64,000 nt of DNA, taken from assembly GCF_900198195.1 (NCBI RefSeq), contig NZ_LT899436.1:806001-870000 (forward strand). Reading direction: 5' to 3'. The position numbers and the translations under genes are program-made. Source of the stretch: Tenacibaculum jejuense. GTDB taxonomy: Bacteria; Bacteroidota; Bacteroidia; Flavobacteriales; Flavobacteriaceae. This document shows positions 45,001 through 53,412 of the stretch, piece by piece. The notes under the pieces were generated by a model that ran no database searches, had not been told where the DNA came from, and saw only the letters and a program-made list of their open reading frames with translations. Every line of letters starts with the position of its first letter. The stretch's first letter is position 1.

Positions 45001-45294
45001 GTTACTGTTCGTTCTCGTGGGGTTATGGAGAAGTGTTCTATGTGTATCCAAATGACTCAAGCTACTATTTTAAAAGCGAAAAGAGAAGGAAGAGCAGTGA
45101 AGAAGGATGAATTCCAAACTGCATGTTCTCAAGCTTGTTCTACAGGAGCAATGACTTTCGGAGATTTAAACAACTCTGAGGATACAGTAAGTAAATTAAA
45201 AGAAGATAGAAGAGCTTTCTACGTGTTAGATTACATTGGTACAAAACCAAACGTAGTGTATCAAGTGAAAGTAAGAAATACAAACGAAGCTTAA
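42064..45294 (+). CDS. actB: Alternative complex III subunit B (molybdopterin-like/Fe-S)
   Basis: A 1076-aa ActB, which combines a large molybdopterin-oxidoreductase-like domain (without expected catalytic Mo) and an iron-sulfur domain. A twin-arginine motif SRRDFLKYVGF near residue 52 is followed by a lipobox-like LAAC, so it is exported folded. The Fe-S part carries cysteine clusters CTGCGACVVAC, CQHCNHAPCETVCP, CVGTRYCANNCP, CSMCIQM and ACSQACSTGA, for three [4Fe-4S] and one [3Fe-4S] cluster in the family. It passes electrons from quinol oxidation toward the cytochrome subunits. It lies 69 nt after actA. Confidence 0.95.
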   Translation: MASNKKYWQSVEELKDSSVVETLRGKEFVQELPTDEFLGDQETLENSSTSRRDFLKYVGFTTAAASLAACEGPVRQSIPYVIQPNDIIVGVADWYATTISDGFDFANVLVKTREGRPIQIMPNKEVGGTTTARVQASVLSLYDEKLRVKAPRKGETQISWADADKEIIAKLESLKASNGLVYLMTGTLASPSTEKVISDFIAKYPNVKHVVYDAVSESATADAFEAMYGKRALPNYDLSKAEVIASFGADFLGDWQGGYEKSYIEGRNVDSGKMSYHVQIEANMSLAGANADKRLVAKPSAQMHALVTLYNAITGASLPTQATPIDAQVKKLAKDLKKAGKKAVVLAGINDVNAQTIALAINKALGSIVIDTENVNLLRQGSDAKVAALVQDITSGKAKGLITYNVNPAYSIAGFGDAVKKLGFSVALSTQNDETAVTTQYTLPAPHNLESWGDVMATEGKYSLMQPTIAPIFSSRQVQDVLLKWSGATKNYYDTLKEFWSTNILNGASWNQALHDGIFIAPSPVAEAVVANEEVTTEEGDEETKGLSVAEAARTIAKVKGSEFELNLYTSVALGDGNQANNPWLQEFPDPITRASWDNYLTVSPADAKTLGFENPVKDNGAIDGNFAEITLGGQTLKVPVIIQPGQAQGSVGLALGYGRTQNLKEEMQVGVNAYPLYKDRNNVQLGVAIKNLGGWHKFACLQVQNTLAGRHDILREASLKDVNDRSLDPKHTWNKPFMVSYDHQEIEGSARKVDLWDEHDRSLGHHFNLSIDLSSCTGCGACVVACHAENNVPVVGKDEVRVGRDMHWLRIDRYYSSKVQNDATIDEFKAEFKAKLVEKYTALGNNADEAKKNAETEFHKFADQELERRYATEVLGLSKGDLFDALENPADNPQVTFQPMMCQHCNHAPCETVCPVAATSHGRQGQNQMAYNRCVGTRYCANNCPYRVRRFNWFNYADNQEFDFNMNNGYGKMVLNPDVTVRSRGVMEKCSMCIQMTQATILKAKREGRAVKKDEFQTACSQACSTGAMTFGDLNNSEDTVSKLKEDRRAFYVLDYIGTKPNVVYQVKVRNTNEA

Positions 45295-45317
45295 CAATTA
45301 ATATAAGTAAATAGATT

Positions 45318-46718
45318 ATGTCGGGTCATTACGAATCGTCTTATAGAGAACCTTTAATATTAGGAGATAAGAGCTATCACGATATTACAGAGGATATAGC
45401 AAGACCAATTGAAGGTAAAGCCAACAAAAATTGGTACATCGCATTCTACATTTCTTTAGCAGCAATGTTATGGGGATTTGGATGTATTTTCTACACAGTA
45501 GGAACAGGTATTGGAGTATGGGGGCTTAGCAAGAATATTGGTTGGGCATGGGATATCACCAACTTTGTATGGTGGGTAGGTATCGGTCACGCCGGAACAT
45601 TAATTTCTGCGGTACTTTTATTATTCCGTCAGAAATGGAGAATGGCAATTAACCGTTCTGCAGAGGCAATGACAATCTTTGCCGTATTCCAGGCAGGTTT
45701 ATTCCCTATTATTCACATGGGACGTCCTTGGAATGGATATTGGGTTTTACCTATTCCAAACCAGTTTGGTTCATTATGGGTAAACTTTAATTCACCACTT
45801 TTATGGGACGTATTTGCGATTTCTACATATTTATCGGTATCATTAGTTTTCTGGTGGACTGGTTTATTACCTGATTTCGCAACTATACGAGATAGAGCAG
45901 TAAAACCTTTCCAAAAGAAAATATATGCTTTATTGTCTTTTGGATGGTCTGGTAGAGCAAAAGATTGGCAACGTTTTGAAGAAGTGTCTTTAGTTTTAGC
46001 TGGTTTAGCTACTCCTTTAGTACTTTCGGTACATACGATTGTATCTTTTGACTTCGCAACTTCTGTGAATCCAGGATGGCACTCGACAATTTTCCCTCCT
46101 TACTTCGTTGCTGGAGCGATCTTCTCAGGATTCGCAATGGTACAGACTTTATTAGGAGTGATGCGTAAGGTAACAAACTTAGAAGCTTACATTACTCGTT
46201 TACATATCGAGTATATGAATATCGTAATTATTTTAACAGGAGGTATTGTAGCTGTAGCTTATGCAACTGAGTTCTTTATTGCATGGTATACAGGATCTCC
46301 TTATGAGAATTACACATATTTATCATTCGGAGCAGAAGCTGGAGCTTATGGTTGGGCATTCTGGTCGTTAATGATTTTCAATATCATTATTCCACAGATT
46401 TTATGGATTAAGAAATTCAGAAGAAGTTTTGTTGTTTCTTTCTTAGTTTCTATCGCAATTAACATTGGTATGTGGTTCGAGCGTTTTGATATTATCGCAA
46501 TCGTATTAAGTAAAGGTCAGTTACCATCTACATGGTGGCGTTTTGAACCAACATTCGTTGACGTTGGTATATTTATTGGAACAATCGGATTCTTCTTTGT
46601 GTTATTCTTATTATACGCAAGAACATTCCCAGTAATTCCAACAGCTGAGGTTAAAACGATATTAAAATCATCTGGAGAGAATTTCAAAAAACAAAGAGAG
46701 GAGAACAATGAGCACTAA
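45318..46718 (+). CDS. actC: Alternative complex III subunit C (NrfD-like membrane subunit)
   Basis: A 466-aa integral membrane protein of the NrfD/PsrC family with about ten helices (for example WYIAFYISLAAMLWGFGCIF and IGHAGTLISAVLLLFRQ). In alternative complex III this subunit forms a quinol-binding site and a likely proton path in the inner membrane. Length is typical. Its last 11 nt overlap the start of actD, which implies translational coupling. Confidence 0.95.
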   Translation: MSGHYESSYREPLILGDKSYHDITEDIARPIEGKANKNWYIAFYISLAAMLWGFGCIFYTVGTGIGVWGLSKNIGWAWDITNFVWWVGIGHAGTLISAVLLLFRQKWRMAINRSAEAMTIFAVFQAGLFPIIHMGRPWNGYWVLPIPNQFGSLWVNFNSPLLWDVFAISTYLSVSLVFWWTGLLPDFATIRDRAVKPFQKKIYALLSFGWSGRAKDWQRFEEVSLVLAGLATPLVLSVHTIVSFDFATSVNPGWHSTIFPPYFVAGAIFSGFAMVQTLLGVMRKVTNLEAYITRLHIEYMNIVIILTGGIVAVAYATEFFIAWYTGSPYENYTYLSFGAEAGAYGWAFWSLMIFNIIIPQILWIKKFRRSFVVSFLVSIAINIGMWFERFDIIAIVLSKGQLPSTWWRFEPTFVDVGIFIGTIGFFFVLFLLYARTFPVIPTAEVKTILKSSGENFKKQREENNEH

Positions 46719-47235
46719 TAAAGTAATTCACGCGTTATATAATGATGATGATATCTTAATGGATGCCGTTAAGAAAGTAAAAGGAGAACATCATCATATT
46801 GAAGAGGTTTACACACCTTTCCCTGTTCACGGACTAGATAAAGCATTAGGGTTAGCTCCTACTCGTTTAGCAATCACTGCATTTTTATATGGTATTACAG
46901 GTACTTCAATCGCTACATGGTTAACATGGTATACAATGATTGCAGATTGGCCACAAGATATCGGAGGAAAGCCTAGTTTTTCTTGGCTAGAGAATATGCC
47001 AGCTTTCGTGCCAATTTTATTTGAGTTAACAGTATTTTTTGCAGCGCATCTAATGGTAATTACATTTTATATGCGTAGTAGAATTTGGCCATTTAAAGAA
47101 GCTGAAAATCCAGATCCAAGAACGACTGATGATCATTTTTTAATGGAGATACCAGTACACAATAACGAAGAAAAATTAACAGCACTTTTGGAGACTACAG
47201 GCGCTGTTGAAATTAAAGTAGTAGATAAGCATTAA
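46708..47235 (+). CDS. actD: Alternative complex III subunit D (DUF3341)
   Basis: A 175-aa DUF3341 protein with an N-terminal cytoplasmic domain (HALYNDDDILMDAVKKVK ... YTPFPVHGLDKALGL) and two membrane helices (LAITAFLYGITGTSIATWLTWY and FVPILFELTVFFAAHLMVITFYM). It is a small structural subunit of the complex. It begins inside the end of actC and precedes actE by 9 nt. Confidence 0.94.
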   Translation: MSTNKVIHALYNDDDILMDAVKKVKGEHHHIEEVYTPFPVHGLDKALGLAPTRLAITAFLYGITGTSIATWLTWYTMIADWPQDIGGKPSFSWLENMPAFVPILFELTVFFAAHLMVITFYMRSRIWPFKEAENPDPRTTDDHFLMEIPVHNNEEKLTALLETTGAVEIKVVDKH

Positions 47236-47244
47236 TATAAGATT

Positions 47245-47793
47245 ATGAAGAGTTTAAAAATAGTTATTACTTTATTAGTAGTTGCAGTATTTGCCTCTTG
47301 TAACAACAAGCGTGAACGACAAGTACAGTATATGCCAGATATGTATGTATCTGTACCTTACGATGCGAATGGTGCTTCATCAGCTGGAGATGTTCCAGTG
47401 AACAGATTACCAGTGGCTGGTACTGTTAGTAAAAATGGTGTTGTAGCTTATGATATACCTGATTCTAATGAAGGATATGAGAAAGCTAAGGCTGAGTTAA
47501 AGAATCCTTTAAAGAATGATGATAAGAATTTAGCTAACGGTAAAAAAATGTATGGTATTTACTGTGCAGTTTGTCATGGTACTAAAGGTGATGGAAATGG
47601 AATTTTAATGCAGAGAGAAAAATTCTTAGGTATTCCAAACTACAAAGATAGAGACATCACAGAAGGTAGTATTTACCATGTTTTAATGTATGGTAAAAAT
47701 ATGATGGGATCTCATTCTTCACAACTTACTTACAAAGAGCGTTGGCAAGTTGTTCAGTATGTTCAGAAATTAAGAAGCGAATTAAAAAAATAA
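47245..47793 (+). CDS. actE: Alternative complex III subunit E (lipoprotein cytochrome c)
   Basis: A 182-aa monoheme cytochrome c with a lipoprotein signal peptide (lipobox VFASC, Cys19). The heme site CAVCH lies in YGIYCAVCHGTKGDGNG and the distal Met is likely in NMMGSH. As a lipid-anchored periplasmic heme subunit it probably carries electrons from ActA toward the terminal oxidase. It is 22 nt before actF. Confidence 0.93.
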   Translation: MKSLKIVITLLVVAVFASCNNKRERQVQYMPDMYVSVPYDANGASSAGDVPVNRLPVAGTVSKNGVVAYDIPDSNEGYEKAKAELKNPLKNDDKNLANGKKMYGIYCAVCHGTKGDGNGILMQREKFLGIPNYKDRDITEGSIYHVLMYGKNMMGSHSSQLTYKERWQVVQYVQKLRSELKK

Positions 47794-47815
47794 GTCTATA
47801 ATAGATAGTTAAGAT

Positions 47816-49420
47816 ATGTACCAGTTTTCAGGAAAATTAAAAATGCTTGCTATTGGTTTAATGGTAATAGGTCTGATTGGAACTGCTATTAGTTTCATGA
47901 ATACTCCTAAAACATTACAAGATGCAAAAGACATTTTAGCGAAACAAGAAGCATCTCATCATGGAAGTCATGGTGGTGGTCATGGTGAAGCAACAAATGA
48001 TCATCATGCTAACACAGAGCATAAATCAGATACTCACAAAAGTGATCATAAAGAAGTAAAATCTAATGATGTTGCTCATACTAATGATCACAAAAAGGAA
48101 GTTAAAGCAGATTCTTTATCTCATAAAGAAGAAGCTGCAAATCATGCAGAGGACACACGTTTAACTGATAGTTTAAATGGTCATGTGGCTGAAAAAGCTC
48201 ATGTTGATCCATCTTCTCATGCAGGAAATGATCATGATACAGCTCATCATGGAGATGACCACGAAGAGCATGCAAAACATGCTTTTCACCAAATGCAAAA
48301 CAAACCATGGTCTGCTATTTATGTATCTTTAATTTTCTTTTTAGGAATTTCTCTTTTAGTTATGGCATTCTATGCAGCACAAAGAGTTGCTCATGCAGGT
48401 TGGTCTGTTGTATTATTTAGAGTGATGGAGGCTATTACAGCTAACTTACATTATGTAAGTGCGATCATGTTAGTTTTTATTATTGTAACAGCAATGCACA
48501 TGAATCACTTATTCCCATGGATGGCTGATGGAGTTTTTGATCCACTAAGCGAAAACTATGATCCTATAATAGATGGAAAAAAATGGTTTATGAATTTACC
48601 AGGATGGGTAATGAGAAGTGTTTTCTATTTATTAGTATGGAATGGATTCCGTTTTTATATTAGAAAGAAATCTATAGAGCAAGATAATGGAGATTTAGAT
48701 TTACACAAAAAGATCTATAATGTATCTGTAGTTTTCATATTATTATTCATGATTACTGAAAGTATGATGTCTTGGGACTGGATTATGGGAATTGATCCAC
48801 ACTGGTTCTCTACATTATTCGGATGGTACGTATTAGCAACTTTATTAGTATCTGCATTAACTGTAATTTGTTTAGTTACTCTATATTTAAGATCTAAAGG
48901 TCATTTACCATTTGTCAATGACAGTCACATCCATGATTTAGCTAAATTTATGTTTGGTTTTTCAGTATTCTGGACGTACTTATGGTTTGCTCAATTCATG
49001 TTAATTTGGTACGCAGATATGCCTGAGGAAACAACATATTTTGCTTTACGTTTCAAAGAGTATGTAGTTCCTTTCATTGGTATGATTGCATTAAACTTTA
49101 TTTTCCCAATTTTATTATTAATAAACAGTGATTTTAAAACTGTGCCTTGGGTTATAGTAATTGCTGGAGTATTTATTTTAGTAGGTCATTATGTTGATTT
49201 ATTTGTAATGATTATGCCAGGTACTGTAGGTGCACAATGGGGATTCGGAATTGGTGAGATTAGTGCCTTCTTATTCTTCCTTGGATTATTCATTTTTGCA
49301 ACATTTAATGCTTTTGCTAAAGCAAACCCAGTAGTAAAAGGAAATCCATTTTTACACGAAAGTGAAATTCATCACTATTATATTATAGAACACAGAGGAG
49401 AAGATAACGCTCATCATTAA
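47816..49420 (+). CDS. actF: Alternative complex III subunit F with His-rich insertion
   Basis: A 534-aa membrane subunit related to ActC, with about ten helices (for example WSAIYVSLIFFLGISLLVMAFYA). The standard ActF fold begins near residue 160. Between the first helix and the rest lies a ~115-residue polar insertion (residues ~44-160) extremely rich in His, Asp, Lys and Ala, with many HH and HxH pairs. That stretch should sit outside the membrane and could bind metal such as copper or zinc. ActF is believed to help form the proton path of the complex. Confidence 0.92.
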   Translation: MYQFSGKLKMLAIGLMVIGLIGTAISFMNTPKTLQDAKDILAKQEASHHGSHGGGHGEATNDHHANTEHKSDTHKSDHKEVKSNDVAHTNDHKKEVKADSLSHKEEAANHAEDTRLTDSLNGHVAEKAHVDPSSHAGNDHDTAHHGDDHEEHAKHAFHQMQNKPWSAIYVSLIFFLGISLLVMAFYAAQRVAHAGWSVVLFRVMEAITANLHYVSAIMLVFIIVTAMHMNHLFPWMADGVFDPLSENYDPIIDGKKWFMNLPGWVMRSVFYLLVWNGFRFYIRKKSIEQDNGDLDLHKKIYNVSVVFILLFMITESMMSWDWIMGIDPHWFSTLFGWYVLATLLVSALTVICLVTLYLRSKGHLPFVNDSHIHDLAKFMFGFSVFWTYLWFAQFMLIWYADMPEETTYFALRFKEYVVPFIGMIALNFIFPILLLINSDFKTVPWVIVIAGVFILVGHYVDLFVMIMPGTVGAQWGFGIGEISAFLFFLGLFIFATFNAFAKANPVVKGNPFLHESEIHHYYIIEHRGEDNAHH

Positions 49421-49451
49421 TAACAAGTATTAAAAAAATAAGTATATAAGT

Positions 49452-50465
49452 ATGCTAGCTTTATTTTATATTTTCATCGCAATAACAGTAGGAGTGAGTT
49501 TTTGGCAAATCACGCGTATAATGAATTTACGTAGTGTTATTGCTAATGATGATGATAACAACAAACAAGGTAAGATTGCTTTAGGTTTCCTAGTATTTTT
49601 ATACGCAATGATGATTTATTGTTTATTAGCAATGAATGTAATCATGTTACCAGAGAGTGCATCTATTGAGGGTGAACACGATGACAGACTTTTCAATATT
49701 ACGTTTATATTGATAGGTATTGTACAGTTTATTATGCAATTTTTAATTTTCTTCTTTACTTATAAGTACAGAGGTAATAAAAATAAGAAAGCTTTATTCT
49801 TTGCAGATAGCCATAAGTTAGAGTTAATTTGGACAGTTATTCCAGCCGTAACAATTGTATTATTAATCGGATATGGATTATGGCAGTGGAACAACGTAAT
49901 GTATGTTGGAGACGATGAGAATCCAATAGTAATTGAAGTTTACTCGCAGCAGTTCAGATGGGATGCTCGTTATGCAGGTTCAGATAATGAATTAGGATTA
50001 GGAAATGTAAATTTTATCGATATCAATAAATCTAATACAATGGGTGTTGATATGTCTGATCCTAAAGCTCAAGATGATAAACAAGTTACAGAGTTATACT
50101 TACCAAAAGGGAAAAAGGTTTTATTCAAATTCCGTTCTCAAGACGTATTACACTCTGCATACATGCCTCACTTTAGAGCTCAAATGAACTGTGTTCCAGG
50201 TATGGTTACTCAATTTGCATTTACTCCGAAGTATACTACTGAAGAGATGCGTAATAACGAGGAAGTAATTGCAAAAGCAAAAGGAATAAATAAAATAAGA
50301 CAAGCAAAAGGTGAAGAACCTTATGTGTTTGATTATTTATTATTATGTAATAAGATTTGTGGAGCTTCTCACTACAACATGCAAATGAAAATTACAGTTG
50401 TAGAAGAGGCTGATTACAAAAAGTGGTTAGGAGAGCAAAAAACATTAGCTCAAGTTATTAAATAA
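49452..50465 (+). CDS. coxB: Cytochrome c oxidase subunit II
   Basis: A 337-aa oxidase subunit II. Membrane helices are near the N-terminus and at residues ~85-145, including the LIWTVIPAVTIVLLIGYGLWQW hairpin typical of COX2. The periplasmic cupredoxin domain carries the dinuclear CuA ligands: a His in VLHSAYMPH, and CNKICGASHYNM supplying two Cys, His and Met. It has no C-terminal cytochrome c domain, so it is aa3-like, not caa3-like. It receives electrons from alternative complex III encoded just upstream (31-nt gap). Confidence 0.95.
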   Translation: MLALFYIFIAITVGVSFWQITRIMNLRSVIANDDDNNKQGKIALGFLVFLYAMMIYCLLAMNVIMLPESASIEGEHDDRLFNITFILIGIVQFIMQFLIFFFTYKYRGNKNKKALFFADSHKLELIWTVIPAVTIVLLIGYGLWQWNNVMYVGDDENPIVIEVYSQQFRWDARYAGSDNELGLGNVNFIDINKSNTMGVDMSDPKAQDDKQVTELYLPKGKKVLFKFRSQDVLHSAYMPHFRAQMNCVPGMVTQFAFTPKYTTEEMRNNEEVIAKAKGINKIRQAKGEEPYVFDYLLLCNKICGASHYNMQMKITVVEEADYKKWLGEQKTLAQVIK

Positions 50466-50501
50466 GATTAATCGTAAAAATTTATTAAGAAAAAATAAAT
50501 T

Positions 50502-52280
50502 ATGTCAGGAGAACATCACCATCACAAAGAAACATTTGTAACGAAGTACATTTTTAGTACTGATCACAAGATGATCTCGAAGCAATTCTTGATCACAGGG
50601 ATGTTTATGGGTATCATTGGGGTATTTATGTCAATGTTATTCCGTTTACAAATTGCATGGCCAGAAAAATCGTTTTCTATAATTACAGCATTTTTAGGAG
50701 ATCACCAACAAACTGACGGTGTAATGAATCCAGATACATATCTGGCATTAGTTACAATACATGGTACTATTATGGTATTCTTTGTATTAACAGCAGGTTT
50801 AAGTGGTACATTTTCAAATTTATTAATTCCATTACAGATTGGAGCAAGAGATATGGCATCAGGTTTTTTAAACATGGTATCATATTGGTTATTCTTCTTA
50901 TCTTCAGTTGTAATGGTAGTGTCTTTATTTGTTGAAGCTGGACCAGCATCAGCAGGTTGGACTATTTATCCGCCGTTATCTGCTTTAAAACAAGCGATAC
51001 CAGGTTCTGGTTTAGGTATGACTCTATGGTTAGTTTCTATGGCGATTTTCATTGCATCATCGTTAATAGGATCTCTAAACTATATTGTAACTGTATTAAA
51101 CTTAAGAACTAAAGGGATGAAGATGACAAGATTACCATTAACAATGTGGGCGTTCTTTGTAACGGCTATTATTGGTGTAATCTCTTTCCCAGTTCTTTTA
51201 TCAGCGGCATTATTATTAATATTCGATAGAAGTTTCGGAACTTCTTTCTATTTGTCAGATATATTCATATCAGGTCAAGTGTTACATTATCAAGGAGGAT
51301 CTCCAGTTTTATTTGAACACTTATTTTGGTTCTTAGGTCACCCTGAAGTATATATCATTTTATTACCAGCATTAGGTATTTCATCTGAAGTAATTTCTAC
51401 AAATGCTAGAAAGCCTATCTTCGGTTACCGTGCAATGATTGGATCAATCTTAGGTATTGCATTCTTATCAACAATTGTATGGGGTCACCATATGTTCGTG
51501 TCAGGTATGAATCCATTCTTAGGATCTGTATTTACATTCACAACGGTATTAATTGCAATTCCATCAGCTGTAAAAGCATTTAACTATATTACAACTTTAT
51601 GGAAAGGTAATCTACAATTGAATCCAGCCATGTTATTCTCTATCGGATTAGTTTCTACATTCGTAACTGGAGGTTTAACAGGATTAGTACTTGGAGATTC
51701 AGCTTTAGATATTAACGTACACGATACATATTTCGTAGTAGCACACTTCCATTTAGTAATGGGTGTATCTGCTTTATTTGGAATGTTTGCTGGTGTTTAT
51801 CACTGGTATCCTAAAATGTATGGTAGAATGATGAATAAAGTAATGGGTTATTGGCATTTTTGGTTAACTATTATATCTGCATATGGAGTATTCTTCCCAA
51901 TGCACTTTATAGGGTTAGCTGGTTTACCAAGACGTTACTATACAAATACAAACTTCCCAATGTTCGATGACTTAGCAGACATCAACGTATTCATGACTCT
52001 TATGGCAATCATTGGAGGTGTGGCCCAGTTAATTTTCTTAGCAAACTTCTTTATCTCTATGTATAGAGGACAAAAAGCTTCGCAAAACCCATGGAAATCT
52101 AATACTTTAGAATGGACTACTCCAGTAGAACATATCCACGGTAACTGGCCAGGGAAAATTCCAGAAGTTCATAGATGGGCTTACGACTATAGTAAAGTTG
52201 ATGACAACGGAAACTATATTCATGGAGAAGATTTCGTTTTACAAACAGTACCTTTAAAAGACGGTGAAGAACCATCTTAA
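50502..52280 (+). CDS. coxA: Cytochrome c oxidase subunit I
   Basis: A 592-aa haem-copper oxidase subunit I of the A type. The active-site helices show FWFLGHPEVYIILLPALG with the CuB-ligand His and cross-linked Tyr, and WGHHMFVSGMNP with the paired CuB His. The haem a3 and haem a His lie in DTYFVVAHFHLVMG. The His-rich N-terminus (GEHHHHKETF) is common in this phylum. It reduces O2 and pumps protons. It ends the act-cox operon and is followed by a strong terminator. Confidence 0.97.
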   Translation: MSGEHHHHKETFVTKYIFSTDHKMISKQFLITGMFMGIIGVFMSMLFRLQIAWPEKSFSIITAFLGDHQQTDGVMNPDTYLALVTIHGTIMVFFVLTAGLSGTFSNLLIPLQIGARDMASGFLNMVSYWLFFLSSVVMVVSLFVEAGPASAGWTIYPPLSALKQAIPGSGLGMTLWLVSMAIFIASSLIGSLNYIVTVLNLRTKGMKMTRLPLTMWAFFVTAIIGVISFPVLLSAALLLIFDRSFGTSFYLSDIFISGQVLHYQGGSPVLFEHLFWFLGHPEVYIILLPALGISSEVISTNARKPIFGYRAMIGSILGIAFLSTIVWGHHMFVSGMNPFLGSVFTFTTVLIAIPSAVKAFNYITTLWKGNLQLNPAMLFSIGLVSTFVTGGLTGLVLGDSALDINVHDTYFVVAHFHLVMGVSALFGMFAGVYHWYPKMYGRMMNKVMGYWHFWLTIISAYGVFFPMHFIGLAGLPRRYYTNTNFPMFDDLADINVFMTLMAIIGGVAQLIFLANFFISMYRGQKASQNPWKSNTLEWTTPVEHIHGNWPGKIPEVHRWAYDYSKVDDNGNYIHGEDFVLQTVPLKDGEEPS

Positions 52281-52301
52281 AAAAGTAAGAAATAAAAAAC
52301 C

Positions 52302-52332
52302 AAAAGCCTTTCATAATTGAAAGGCTTTTTTG
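52302..52332 (+). terminator. Terminator of the act-cox operon
   Basis: AAAGCCTTTCA pairs with TGAAAGGCTTT around a TAAT loop, followed by a T run. It lies ~20 nt after the coxA stop. Confidence 0.9.
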
Positions 52333-52389
52333 TTATCCATATTATAATACTAATAAGTATATTAGCAGTACTGAATTTGATTTTAATGT

Positions 52390-53412
52390 ATGAATGAGCA
52401 TTTAAACCCTGAAAACACTAATTATTCTCATGAAGAAATGGATGTGGAAAAGAAACTACGTCCGTTATCCTTTGATGATTTTACAGGTCAAGATCAAGCT
52501 TTGGAAAATCTTAGAATTTTTGTTGAAGCAGCAAATCAAAGAGATGAAGCTTTAGATCACACCTTATTTCATGGTCCTCCTGGTTTAGGAAAAACCACTT
52601 TAGCACACATTTTAGCAAATGAACTTGGAGTGGGAATTAAAGTCACTTCAGGTCCTGTTTTAGATAAACCTGGTGATTTAGCAGGTTTACTTACAAATTT
52701 AGATGAACGTGATGTGCTATTTATTGATGAAATTCATCGATTAAGTCCAATTGTAGAAGAGTACTTATATTCTGCAATGGAAGATTATAAAATAGACATC
52801 ATGATTGAATCTGGACCGAATGCGAGAACAGTTCAGATTAATTTAGAACCATTTACTCTAGTTGGAGCAACAACAAGATCTGGTTTATTAACAGCTCCGA
52901 TGAGAGCTCGTTTTGGAATCAGTAGCCGTTTACATTATTATTCTACGGAATTATTAACTACAATTATCCAAAGGAGTTCTGCAATTTTAGGCGTGCCAAT
53001 TTCGATGGAAGCTGCGATAGAAATTGCAGGTAGAAGTAGAGGAACGCCTCGTATTGCAAATGCACTATTGAGAAGAGTACGTGATTTTGCACAAATTAAA
53101 GGAGATGGTAATATCACTATAGAAATAGCAAAATATGCATTAAAGGCATTAAATGTTGATGCGCATGGTTTAGATGAAATGGACAATAAAATTTTATCTA
53201 CCATTATCGATAAATTTAAAGGTGGACCAGTAGGTATTACTACATTAGCAACAGCAGTTGCAGAAAATGCAGAAACGATTGAGGAAGTTTATGAACCTTT
53301 TTTAATTCAACAAGGTTTTATCATGCGAACACCTAGAGGTAGAGAAGTAACAGATTTAGCTTATAAACATCTAGGAAGAATAAAAGGAACTAGTCAAGGA
53401 GAATTATTTTAA
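52390..53412 (+). CDS. ruvB: Holliday junction branch migration helicase RuvB
   Basis: A 340-aa RuvB, the AAA+ motor that drives Holliday-junction migration with RuvA. Walker A is [11 protein letters not shown], Walker B is LFIDEIHRL, sensor 1 is [19 protein letters not shown], and the C-terminal winged-helix domain ends [20 protein letters not shown]. Length is typical. It is immediately followed, with no gap, by a SulP transporter gene, so the two may be cotranscribed though functionally unrelated. Confidence 0.97.
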   Translation: MNEHLNPENTNYSHEEMDVEKKLRPLSFDDFTGQDQALENLRIFVEAANQRDEALDHTLFHGPPGLGKTTLAHILANELGVGIKVTSGPVLDKPGDLAGLLTNLDERDVLFIDEIHRLSPIVEEYLYSAMEDYKIDIMIESGPNARTVQINLEPFTLVGATTRSGLLTAPMRARFGISSRLHYYSTELLTTIIQRSSAILGVPISMEAAIEIAGRSRGTPRIANALLRRVRDFAQIKGDGNITIEIAKYALKALNVDAHGLDEMDNKILSTIIDKFKGGPVGITTLATAVAENAETIEEVYEPFLIQQGFIMRTPRGREVTDLAYKHLGRIKGTSQGELF

